A stretch of 64,000 nucleotides of DNA, taken from positions 1 through 64,000 of the forward strand of contig NZ_JAMXMY010000016.1 of assembly GCF_024055795.1 (NCBI RefSeq), read 5' to 3'. The translations under genes and the position numbers were made by a program. This DNA comes from Actinoallomurus purpureus. GTDB taxonomy: Bacteria; Actinomycetota; Actinomycetes; Streptosporangiales; Streptosporangiaceae. The notes beneath the pieces are model-generated. The model was not told the origin of the DNA. It made no database searches and worked only from the letters and a program-made list of their open reading frames with translations. The number at the start of each line of letters is the position of its first letter. Within the stretch, counting starts at the first letter, position 1. Positions 52,058 through 59,811 of the stretch are shown one piece after another.

Positions 52058-52109
52058 CGCGGTCAGCAGCCGATGCGCGACCCGTTGACCGCCACGTCGT
52101 CGAACCACA
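52058..52109. repeat. Copy X2 of the 3' end of the CBM2-Cip1 gene
   Basis: 52 bases almost identical (one mismatch, G/C at 52080) to 53506-53557, the last codons (W-F-D-D-V-A-V-N-G-S-R-I-G-C, stop) of the Cip1-like gene, in the same orientation. Here no gene belongs to it. It marks a local duplication that flanks the AraC/VOC genes. Confidence 0.8.
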
Positions 52110-52167
52110 GGGCGCATCTGCTCCTGCCAACAGTGTCGGCACGGTGTGAATGGTGACGTCCATGAAG

Positions 52168-52632
<465 letters not shown>

Positions 52633-52778
52633 GAGAGAACTCCTTTCATCGATGTCCGCGAGCAGCTGGGTTACCTGCCGAGGTAGCCGCTGCGATGCCG
52701 AGCCCGGTGTCGTGGCCGAGCCCGCAGCCGGCAGAGGCCGGTGCGGGCGCGCATGTTAGTTGTGCCGCGCCACCCGGC

Positions 52779-53405
52779 TCAAAGCGATGCGGTCTCTGAT
52801 GCGGTCTCCCACGCGAACCCGTCCGGATCGGTGAAGGGCCCGGCATCGCTGCCGATCATGATCCGGTGCGATCCGGTGCCGTCGGGAGAGACACCGGCGT
52901 CCTTGGCAAGGGCCCGGCGCCCGTAGAGCGCCAGTTTGACGGGACTCGACGGAGTGGCGAACTCGACGTACTTGCGGCCGAAGCTCTTCGCCACGGCGAG
53001 GCCGCGGTCAACGTAGAACCGCTTGCTCGCGGCCACGTCCGCGACTCCCAGTAGGAGCACGATCTCCTCGATCTGCCGAGTGGCCGGGCCGGTGTCCTTC
53101 TTCGCCGAGGTCGCGACCTTCCAGATCGTCCCGTCCGGGGCTTGTACGACGCCTCCATAGCCCCAGAGCGACTTCACGGCCGGCTTCAGCGGCGAGGCGC
53201 CGGCGTCGAGGGCGGCGTCGATGAGGCCGTTGACGGTGGCGGGCTGGGACACCGTGAGCGACATCGTGAACCCGCGGAAGCCGGTCGTCGGCGCCTCCGA
53301 GGCCCGCAGGCGTATCTGAGTGCCCAAACCGAAGGCTTCGGCGTAGAAGCGGTTGGCGGCGGTGGGGTCGGCCGCCTCAAGGGTGACGGATTCGAAGGAA
53401 GTCAT
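52779..53405 (-). CDS. VOC (glyoxalase-like) two-domain protein
   Basis: A 208-residue protein with two VOC modules: SFESVTLEAADPTAANRFYA... at the N-terminus and EEIVLLLGVADVAASKRFYV... in the second half. Family members bind metal and act on small molecules or sequester antibiotics; activity unknown here. ATG at 53405. In related loci the araC gene stands upstream of the VOC gene; here an araC-tail remnant lies there (53437-53490) while an intact araC is downstream. Confidence 0.85.
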   Translation of the reverse strand: MTSFESVTLEAADPTAANRFYAEAFGLGTQIRLRASEAPTTGFRGFTMSLTVSQPATVNGLIDAALDAGASPLKPAVKSLWGYGGVVQAPDGTIWKVATSAKKDTGPATRQIEEIVLLLGVADVAASKRFYVDRGLAVAKSFGRKYVEFATPSSPVKLALYGRRALAKDAGVSPDGTGSHRIMIGSDAGPFTDPDGFAWETASETASL

Positions 53406-53436
53406 GGTGATGAGCCTAGGAACGGCACCGTGACTT

Positions 53437-53490
53437 GCGCTTCTCGATTCCTGACCGGTCTGGTCACCTGTTTCGTCACACGACGGAATC
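53437..53490. repeat. Copy Y1: remnant of an araC tail upstream of the VOC gene
   Basis: 54 bases matching the end of the intact araC gene (52194-52249) in the same orientation, with a 2-bp deletion that breaks the frame. It lies 31 bases before the VOC gene and directly after the CBM2 gene stop. Confidence 0.75.
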
Positions 53491-53505
53491 CGCGCCGCCG
53501 CGTGG

Positions 53506-53557
53506 CGCGGTCAGCAGCCGATGCGCGAGCCGTTGACCGCCACGTCGTCGAACCACA
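53506..53557. repeat. Copy X1: 3' end of the CBM2-Cip1 gene
   Basis: The partner of X2 (52058-52109); contains the last 14 codons and the stop of the secreted CBM2-Cip1-like gene. Confidence 0.8.
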
Positions 53558-54686
53558 ACGTGTCCCGCGCGCCGCCGTAGCTCTCCCAACCCAGGCGCAG
53601 GTCGGTGGGGCGCGGGCGCCAGTTCGCCCGGCTCAGCCACTGGCGGTCGACGTCCGGGGTCGGGGTGCCGTCCAGGTGGAGTCCGCTCACCTCGGTGCCG
53701 TTTAGCCAGGTGCTCATCGTGCCGTTCGTCCCGTTGATGGCGAACTCCAGGCAGGACCACTGGTTCACCGGAAGCGGCACGCTCATCGCGACCCCGGCCG
53801 GGCTCTGCTCGGGCAGCGTCGCGTCGTCGGACTCACGGTTCCACTGCAGCGCCTGGTTCTGCCCGCCCAGCCGCAGGTGCTTGCCGCCGTCGGCCGCGTC
53901 GGTGAGGGTCGTGAAGGCGACGTGCCCGGCCGGCAGCGCCTGGGCGTGCCGCACGTAGTAGCGGACGTACAGCACCGAGCCGGCCGCAGCCACGCCCGTC
54001 GTGTTGACCGCGAACGCGTGGTCGCAGTAGGTCGCGCCGCCGTCGACGCGGATCGACGTGCTGCCGCTGTGGGCCTGCGTGTGGTCGACGGCGACGGTGC
54101 CGGTGCCCTGGCAGTCCGGGTACGACGGCTGCCAGGCACCGGACAGAGTCGTGCCGGTCTGGTCCTCGAAGCCATCACAGAACGCGGCCTGGGCGCACGG
54201 CGTCGGGGTCGGAGTGGGAGTCGGTGTCGGAGTACCGTCACCGTCGCAGCGTGCGCCGTTGAGCGCGAAGTCGCCCGGGACCGCGTTCTGGCCGCTGAAC
54301 GTCGCCTGGAGGCCGAACGTCGTCGACCCGCCCGTCGCGAGGGTGCCGTTGTAGCCGCTGTCGCGGGCGGTCACGGCCTGCCCGGCCTGGGTGACCTGGG
54401 CGTTCCAGGCGGAGGTGACCTTCTGGTCCCCGGCGAACGTCCAGGTCAGCGTCCAGCTCGTGACGGGCGCGGCGTTGTTGGTGACCGTGACCTGCGCGGT
54501 GAAGCCACCCGTCCACTGGTTGAGGGAGTAGGCCACCGCGCAGGGCGAGGCGGCGGACGCCGACCGGGTTCCCGGGAGGCCGAAGGCGAGCGACACCATG
54601 AGGACGACCGCCCCCAGCACCGCCGGGACCGCCCCGTACGGGAAACGCCGGGACGTCGTGGATCGGGTGTTCGCTGGACCGGCCAT
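53511..54686 (-). CDS. Secreted CBM2 + Cip1-like (lyase-type jelly-roll) protein
   Basis: A 391-residue exported protein. Signal peptide to about residue 45 (cleavage near SASAA). A family 2 cellulose-binding module (about 46-148) has SLNQWTGGFTAQVTVTNN and the WTLTWTFAGDQ strand. A (PT)n linker follows, then a Cip1-like domain (about 165-391: CDGFEDQTGTTLSGAWQPSY, YVRYYVRHAQALPAGHVAF, LRLGWESYGGARDTLWFDDV). Cip1 homologues are co-secreted with cellulases and have a polysaccharide-lyase-like fold; activity uncertain. Probably acts on plant polysaccharides outside the cell. Confidence 0.88.
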   Translation of the reverse strand: MAGPANTRSTTSRRFPYGAVPAVLGAVVLMVSLAFGLPGTRSASAASPCAVAYSLNQWTGGFTAQVTVTNNAAPVTSWTLTWTFAGDQKVTSAWNAQVTQAGQAVTARDSGYNGTLATGGSTTFGLQATFSGQNAVPGDFALNGARCDGDGTPTPTPTPTPTPCAQAAFCDGFEDQTGTTLSGAWQPSYPDCQGTGTVAVDHTQAHSGSTSIRVDGGATYCDHAFAVNTTGVAAAGSVLYVRYYVRHAQALPAGHVAFTTLTDAADGGKHLRLGGQNQALQWNRESDDATLPEQSPAGVAMSVPLPVNQWSCLEFAINGTNGTMSTWLNGTEVSGLHLDGTPTPDVDRQWLSRANWRPRPTDLRLGWESYGGARDTLWFDDVAVNGSRIGC

Positions 54687-54786
54687 GGAAACTCCTCACC
54701 GGGGGCGGCGCGTACGCACCAGAGTGCGAGCACCTCATCCGCCCGGCAAGGATCTTCCACGTTCTTTCACGACCGGCCGGAGCGGC

Positions 54787-55227
54787 TCAGCGAGTGGGCT
54801 TCCAGCCGTGCAGGCGCATCAGGGCGGCGGCCACGTGGGCGAAGCGGTCGCCTTCGAGGATCGCGCCCTCCCGGCGGATGTCGTCCTCGTCGAGCTCGAA
54901 CACGCGGTCCAGCCGCACGTACGACCCGCGGCCGTCGCGGTCCCAGCTCCCCGAGCCGAGCTCCATCCAGTCCGGGTCGTCACCGTGGTCGCGACTGGAG
55001 AGCATCATCGCGAGCAGCCGGCGCCCGTGGCGCCCGACGACCAGCAGCGGCCGGTCCTTCCCGCGCGCCGGGTCTTCCTCGTAGGGCACCCACGCCCAGA
55101 CGATCTCACCGGGGTCCGCGAGCCCGTCCAGGTCCGGGGAGTATTCCAGGGTCGCGGCCCGCTCGGGGGTGTAGATCTCACGCACCGCGCCGCGGGACGG
55201 CCTCGGGTCTTCACCATGATCAAGCAT
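54787..55227 (-). CDS. PemK/MazF-like family protein
   Basis: A 146-residue protein with the SH3-like barrel of the PemK/MazF group: DPGEIVWAWVPYEEDPARGK, then RPLLVVGRHGRRLLAMMLSS and DRVFELDEDDIRREGAIL. MazF proteins are RNA endonucleases; many long actinobacterial relatives are solitary and of unknown activity. No antitoxin gene is adjacent: the next gene upstream on this strand is a TetR-like gene 9 bases away. Confidence 0.75.
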   Translation of the reverse strand: MLDHGEDPRPSRGAVREIYTPERAATLEYSPDLDGLADPGEIVWAWVPYEEDPARGKDRPLLVVGRHGRRLLAMMLSSRDHGDDPDWMELGSGSWDRDGRGSYVRLDRVFELDEDDIRREGAILEGDRFAHVAAALMRLHGWKPTR

Positions 55228-55236
55228 CCGGGCAGC

Positions 55237-55872
55237 TTATCCGGCCGGATCCGGCGCGGTTCCCTCGGCCGAGGAACACGCCGGGCGGTGACCGAGGCGG
55301 AGGCCGGCGATCATCTGGGCGACGTAAGCGTCGTCCGGGGGCGCCTCACCGAGCAGCAGCCTCGTGAACGCCTGGTTGACGCAGGCGCCGAGGAGGAGCC
55401 GGGCGGCGGCCACGCAGTCGACGTCCGCCGCGATCCGCCCGAGCGCGCGCTCCCCGGCGAGGTAACCCGCGACGGCGTCGTACGCCGCCTGCGGTCCCAG
55501 GTCATGGGTCTGGAGGGCCTGCCGAAGCCGCATCAGCTGGTCGGGGTTGGCAAAGACCGACACCTTCGCGGCCAGGATCTCCGTGTAGAAGCCGATGGTC
55601 GCCCGCGCGGCGGGGGCGAGGTTGCCGGCGACCTCTCCCTGGCCGACCCGCCTGTTCAGATCCTTCATGACGCGTGCGAAGACGGGCAGGCGGTCCTGCA
55701 GGAGGGCGAGGTAGAGGGTCACCGTGGACTGGTCGGACGCGTCCCCGACCGCCCGGCCGACCGCCGGCGCACCCCGAAGGATGTCGGCGGCCGCCCCGAG
55801 CACCTGATGCCGTACGGCGTCGCCGTGACCGCCCGCCGGCGAGGACCCCGCCGATTGATCATCGGTTTCCAT
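55237..55872 (-). CDS. TetR-family-like protein with degenerate HTH
   Basis: A 211-residue protein; ATG at 55872. The C-terminal two thirds look like a TetR ligand domain (LPVFARVMKDLNRR, then RLRQALQTHDLGPQAAYDAV, LLLGACVNQAFTRLLLGE). The N-terminus reads HQVLGAAADILRGAPAVGRA then STVTLYLALLQDRL: the recognition region (normally ...IA..AGVSK.TLY.HF) is scrambled and shortened. DNA binding is doubtful. It overlaps the end of the EamA gene, so both are likely co-transcribed under MarR control. Confidence 0.7.
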   Translation of the reverse strand: METDDQSAGSSPAGGHGDAVRHQVLGAAADILRGAPAVGRAVGDASDQSTVTLYLALLQDRLPVFARVMKDLNRRVGQGEVAGNLAPAARATIGFYTEILAAKVSVFANPDQLMRLRQALQTHDLGPQAAYDAVAGYLAGERALGRIAADVDCVAAARLLLGACVNQAFTRLLLGEAPPDDAYVAQMIAGLRLGHRPACSSAEGTAPDPAG

Positions 55873-56842
55873 GACGACCAAGGATCTTGCGGAGAACCGC
55901 CCTCGTCAACGCGGACGGCACCGCCGGTCGTCTCCGGGACGTCGAGGGCTCCGGGCGCGGCCTGGCGGTTCCCTGGCCGGCCAGCGTGCCGCCGAAGGCG
56001 AGGGCCATGCCGGCCAGTTGCAGCGGGGCCAGGGCCTGGCCGAGCGCCGCCCAGCCGATGACGGCGGCGGACAGCGGGCTGAGCAGGGCGAGGAAGGACA
56101 CCGAGGTGGCGGGGAGGCGGGAGATGCCGCGGAACCACAGCCAGTACGCGGTGGCCGTGCCGACCGCTCCGAGGTAGAGGTAGCCCGCGACGGCACTGCC
56201 GCCGAGGGCGGGAGGCGGGCCCTCGATGAGCAGGGCGACCGGCACGAGCAGCAGCCCGCCGGCGGTGAGCTGCCAGGCGGTGAGGGTGAGCGCGCCGACG
56301 CCCTCAGGACGGCCCCAGCGCTTGGTGAGCACCGTGCCCGCCGACATGGACGCGGCTCCGGCGAGCCCGGCGAAGACCCCGACCATGTCCAGGCGCGCGT
56401 CGGCGCGCAGGACGACGAGGCCGACTCCGGCGAGCCCGGTGAACGCGGCCAACACCCGGCGGACCGTCGGCCGCTCCGTGAGCAGCAGGGCCGCGAAGGC
56501 GAGGGCGAACAGCGGACCGACCGCGCCGAGCACCGCCGCGACACCGCCCGGCAGCCGGTACGCGGCCAGGAACAGCAGGGGGAAGAACGCGCCGATGTTC
56601 AACAGCCCGAGCACCGCCGCCCGCCAGATCCACGCGCCGCGCGGGAGCGTCCGGGTGGCGACGAGCAGAGCGAGTCCGGCCGGCAGCGCCCGCATCGTCG
56701 CGGTGAACAGTGGGCGGCCGGGCGGCAGGAACTCGGTGGTGACCGCGTAGGTCGAGCCCCAGGTGAGGGGAGTCAGCGCGGTGAGGGCCAGGTCGCGGGC
56801 TTTCGGCAGGGAGACGCCGCGCCGGGCCGTGATGGCGACCAT
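55859..56842 (-). CDS. EamA/DMT-family transporter
   Basis: A 327-residue membrane protein with two EamA repeats and about ten TM segments (ALTALTPLTWGSTYAVTTEF, GLLNIGAFFPLLFLAAYRLP, GAVGTATAYWLWFRGISRLP). Likely exports a metabolite or drug. ATG at 56842 with AGGAGTGAT upstream. Divergent from a MarR gene with palindromic operators between them. A basic tail of about 35 residues is unusual. Confidence 0.9.
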   Translation of the reverse strand: MVAITARRGVSLPKARDLALTALTPLTWGSTYAVTTEFLPPGRPLFTATMRALPAGLALLVATRTLPRGAWIWRAAVLGLLNIGAFFPLLFLAAYRLPGGVAAVLGAVGPLFALAFAALLLTERPTVRRVLAAFTGLAGVGLVVLRADARLDMVGVFAGLAGAASMSAGTVLTKRWGRPEGVGALTLTAWQLTAGGLLLVPVALLIEGPPPALGGSAVAGYLYLGAVGTATAYWLWFRGISRLPATSVSFLALLSPLSAAVIGWAALGQALAPLQLAGMALAFGGTLAGQGTARPRPEPSTSRRRPAVPSALTRAVLRKILGRHGNR

Positions 56843-56863
56843 CAGATCACTCCTTATTAAGAA

Positions 56864-56934
56864 TCTCAATGTTGAGATATCAACATGTGGGTATCCTCAT
56901 CGTCAAGTAGATGAACGTTGAGATTGTTGACGTT
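56864..56934. promoter_or_regulatory. MarR operator region with three palindromes
   Basis: TCTCAA-TG-TTGAGA (56864-56877) overlaps TGTTGA-GATA-TCAACA (56870-56885), and a third site AACGTTGAGATTGTTGACGTT-like (imperfect palindrome) covers 56914-56934. All lie in the 106-bp region between the EamA and MarR start codons, as expected for MarR dimers repressing both genes. Confidence 0.7.
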
Positions 56935-56948
56935 GAAGGGTGCCGGTT

Positions 56949-57449
56949 ATGAGCGATGCGGTGGACGGGATCGTCGCCCAGTGGCGGAGCGAGCGGCCCG
57001 ACGTCGACGTGTGGCCGATGGGGATCGTCGGCCGGATCACTCGGCTGTCACGGATCCTGGACCGCGAGCTGAAGGAGTTCTTCGCCTGCCACGGCCTGGA
57101 GCGCTGGGAGTTCGACGTGCTGGCCACCCTCCGCCGCTCCGGCCCGCCGTACGAACTGACGGCGGGGGCCCTCAACCGGGCGGCCATGGTGACCTCAGGC
57201 GCGATCACCAACCGGATCGACCGGCTCACGGCGCGAGGGCTGGTCGAGCGGGTCCCGGACGCGGAGGACCGGCGGTCCGTACGGGTTCGCCTGACCGAGC
57301 GGGGCCAGACGGCGGTCGACGAGATCGTGGGCCCCCACGTGGCGAACGAGGCGCGCCTGCTGGCCTCCTTGGGCCCGGAGGACCGGGACCGGCTGGGGGG
57401 CCTGCTCCGCGGCCTCCTCGAGTCTCTGGGCGACACTTCCATCGATTAG
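56949..57449 (+). CDS. MarR-family regulator
   Basis: A 166-residue winged-helix repressor. Core: HGLERWEFDVLATLRRSGPP, then MVTSGAITNRIDRLTARGLV and the wing DAEDRRSVRVRLTERGQ. ATG at 56949 after GAAGGGTGCCGG. Divergent from the EamA exporter, its likely target. Confidence 0.93.
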   Translation: MSDAVDGIVAQWRSERPDVDVWPMGIVGRITRLSRILDRELKEFFACHGLERWEFDVLATLRRSGPPYELTAGALNRAAMVTSGAITNRIDRLTARGLVERVPDAEDRRSVRVRLTERGQTAVDEIVGPHVANEARLLASLGPEDRDRLGGLLRGLLESLGDTSID

Positions 57450-57532
57450 CCGGACGCCGGACGGCAAGGACGACCCCGTCGGCCGGGCCAAGAACCGCCG
57501 GGTGGAGATCGCTTACCGGAAGTAGCCCGGCG

Positions 57533-57973
57533 TCACGTCGTGTCGAAGCAGCCGTCGAACTCCCACAGCGGATTGGTGACGGTGGCGCCGTCCGCCGCGA
57601 CGATCATCTGCTGGCCGTTCAGGTCCGCCGGGCCGTCACCGTCCGCCGCGTAGCAGCCGTTCGTCTGGACATGAAGCTGGTACGACGCGGTCTCCGGAAT
57701 CGCCGGTCCGGCGTTGAACCAGGTCACCGCGCACGTCCAGTCGTTGCCCGCGCCCTGGTCCGCCGTTGACGGCCCGCCCTTGGCGCAGGCGGCCTTCGCG
57801 TGCATCGACGCCGCCGTGACCTTCCGGCCCCGCAGGGACTGCTGGAGCACGTAGAGGTTGGCGAACGTCGGCGCGACGGTGTCGTTCAGCCGGTCGCGGG
57901 TGATTCCGGAGGATCCACAGCCGGTGGTCCCCAGCAGGACGGCCGCGAGCGCGGCGATCACTCCCCATCGCAT
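57533..57973 (-). CDS. Small lipoprotein, unknown function
   Basis: A 146-residue protein with a lipoprotein signal (MRWGVIAALAAVLLGTTGC, Cys19). The mature part has four Cys that could form two disulfides (KAACAKGG, WTCAVTW, NGCYAADG, DGCFDTT). Starts 3 bases after the ABC permease stop, so it is probably the last gene of that operon. Confidence 0.75.
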   Translation of the reverse strand: MRWGVIAALAAVLLGTTGCGSSGITRDRLNDTVAPTFANLYVLQQSLRGRKVTAASMHAKAACAKGGPSTADQGAGNDWTCAVTWFNAGPAIPETASYQLHVQTNGCYAADGDGPADLNGQQMIVAADGATVTNPLWEFDGCFDTT

Positions 57974-57976
57974 GGT

Positions 57977-58834
57977 TCAGCCCTCAGTGATGTCGCGACG
58001 GCGCAGCAGCGCGTGGGCGCCGCCGACGAAAAGGACGAAGTACACGGCGCTGACCACGGCGCCCTGGGCGAGCGGCCCGTGGAACGGAGGGTCGGTGAAC
58101 AGGCCGTGCCAGGCGCCGAACGGCGTGGTCGGCAGCAGCATCCGGACGACCTCCGGGGCGTTGACCAGCGACGCGAGCTGCAACGCCAGGCCGATGACGA
58201 CCGGCCCGCCCACGCCGAGCGCACTGTTCCGGCTCGCGACCGACAGCAGCAGGCCCAGGGCGGTGAACGCCAGCACGGGCGGCAGCACCGTCGCCCAGGC
58301 GACCAGCACCAGGACCACGCAGTGCCCCGGTTGCAGGAGCGTGCCGGACAGGCCGATCAGCGGCTGCCGGCCCACCAGCAGCACGCCCGCGGCCAGGCTG
58401 GACACCGCCACGAGCGCCGTCATCGCGATCGAGTACGTCATCGCGGCGAGGGCCTTGCCGACGAAGACCTGGGACCGGCTGCGGGACCGGGTGAGGATGG
58501 TCTTCCACGTGCCGTACCGGTCCTCGCAGGAGAAGATGTCGCCGGCGACGACGCTGGTGAGGGCCGGCAGCGCCCACTGGCCCGCGAAGCCGAGCACCAC
58601 CAGCGGGATCGAGAACCCGGAGTCGTGCACCCACCGGCCGAACAGGGTGTCCTGCGGCGTGTTGCTCTGCACGTTCAGCGCCGAGACGAACAGGAACGGG
58701 GCCAGCAGGCACAGGATCGCCGCCGCCTGGACCTTCACCTGCCTGACCAGTTTGGCCAGCTCGCAGCGGTAGACGACCCACGATCCGCCGCGCGCGGCGC
58801 TGCGGACCTCCGGGCGTGCCGCGACCGCCGTCAT
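57977..58834 (-). CDS. ABC-2-type transporter permease
   Basis: A 285-residue membrane protein with six TM segments; long extracytoplasmic loop after TM1 (VQSNTPQDTLFGRWVHDSGF) and the coupling region GDIFSCEDRYGTWKTILTRS. Typical ABC-2 exporter subunit. ATG at 58834 overlaps the stop of the ATPase gene (ATGA). Confidence 0.9.
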   Translation of the reverse strand: MTAVAARPEVRSAARGGSWVVYRCELAKLVRQVKVQAAAILCLLAPFLFVSALNVQSNTPQDTLFGRWVHDSGFSIPLVVLGFAGQWALPALTSVVAGDIFSCEDRYGTWKTILTRSRSRSQVFVGKALAAMTYSIAMTALVAVSSLAAGVLLVGRQPLIGLSGTLLQPGHCVVLVLVAWATVLPPVLAFTALGLLLSVASRNSALGVGGPVVIGLALQLASLVNAPEVVRMLLPTTPFGAWHGLFTDPPFHGPLAQGAVVSAVYFVLFVGGAHALLRRRDITEG

Positions 58835-59793
58835 GGGGCCACCTCCTGGGGAACGTCGGGGGCCGGTTCCTTCGGTTCCTCCGCTTCGGTGAGCGCGAAG
58901 AACAGCGCCTCCAGCGGCGAGGACTCCAGGTCGAGCCGGCGCACGGCGACGCCCGCCCGGCCGAGCGCGATCACGTATTCGTCGAGGTGCTCGCGCTGGG
59001 CGTGCACGATCAGTTCCCGGCCCGCGACGGCGGCGGCGACCCCCGGCGTGTCGCCGGCCATCGTCAGCGCCCGCTCGTCGTCACTCGTTGCGAGGCGGAA
59101 GGCCGGATCCGGGGCGCGCTCGCGGAGGCGTTCCATCGACCCGTCGAAGACCACGCCGCCCCTGCGCATGATCGTGACGTCGTCGCACAGCTCCTCGACC
59201 TCGCCCATGTCGTGGCTGCTCAGCAGCACGGTGACCCCGTCGCCGGCCAGCCGCGCGACGAGGGCGCGCATGTCCCGCATCCCGGCCGGGTCGAGGCCGC
59301 TCGCCGGCTCGTCCAGGATCAGCAGGCGCGGATCGCGCAGCAGCGCCCCCGCGATCCCCAGCCGCTGGCGCATGCCGACCGAGTAGCCGCCGACCTTCGC
59401 GCCGGCCTGGTCGCGCAGGTCGACGAGTTCGAGCGCCTCGTCAATCCGGCTCGCGGCGGGGCCGCCGTCGAGCTCGGCCAGCAGCGTCAGATTGCGGCGG
59501 CCGGAAAGGTAGGGGTAGAAACGGGGGCTTTCCACGAATCCGGCGACGCCGTCGAGCACGCGCGCGCCGAATTCCTCCCGGGTCCGGCCGAGGATCCGGA
59601 TCGAGCCCGCGTCGGGCCGTACCAGGCCCATGAGCATGGTGAGCAGGGTGGTCTTTCCGGCGCCATTGGGCCCGAGCATTCCATGGACCCGGCCGGGGCC
59701 GACCCGAAGGTCGACCCCGGCCACGGCCACCGTGTCCTCGAAGCGCTTGGTCAGTCCGAGCGCCTCGATCGCCGGTGAAGAGGGTTCATCCAT
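58831..59793 (-). CDS. ABC transporter ATP-binding protein
   Basis: A 320-residue ATPase. Walker A GPNGAGKTTLL, Q-loop region, signature YSVGMRQRLGIAGALL, Walker B LLILDEPASGLDP and H-loop LSSHDM. A C-terminal extension (about 220-320) follows, as in CcmA/DrrA-type exporters. It begins 18 bases after the phosphoesterase gene stop; one four-gene operon (62580 to 57533) is plausible. The substrate is unknown. Confidence 0.93.
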   Translation of the reverse strand: MDEPSSPAIEALGLTKRFEDTVAVAGVDLRVGPGRVHGMLGPNGAGKTTLLTMLMGLVRPDAGSIRILGRTREEFGARVLDGVAGFVESPRFYPYLSGRRNLTLLAELDGGPAASRIDEALELVDLRDQAGAKVGGYSVGMRQRLGIAGALLRDPRLLILDEPASGLDPAGMRDMRALVARLAGDGVTVLLSSHDMGEVEELCDDVTIMRRGGVVFDGSMERLRERAPDPAFRLATSDDERALTMAGDTPGVAAAVAGRELIVHAQREHLDEYVIALGRAGVAVRRLDLESSPLEALFFALTEAEEPKEPAPDVPQEVAP

Positions 59794-59811
59794 CGTCGTT
59801 ATGAGACCTTG

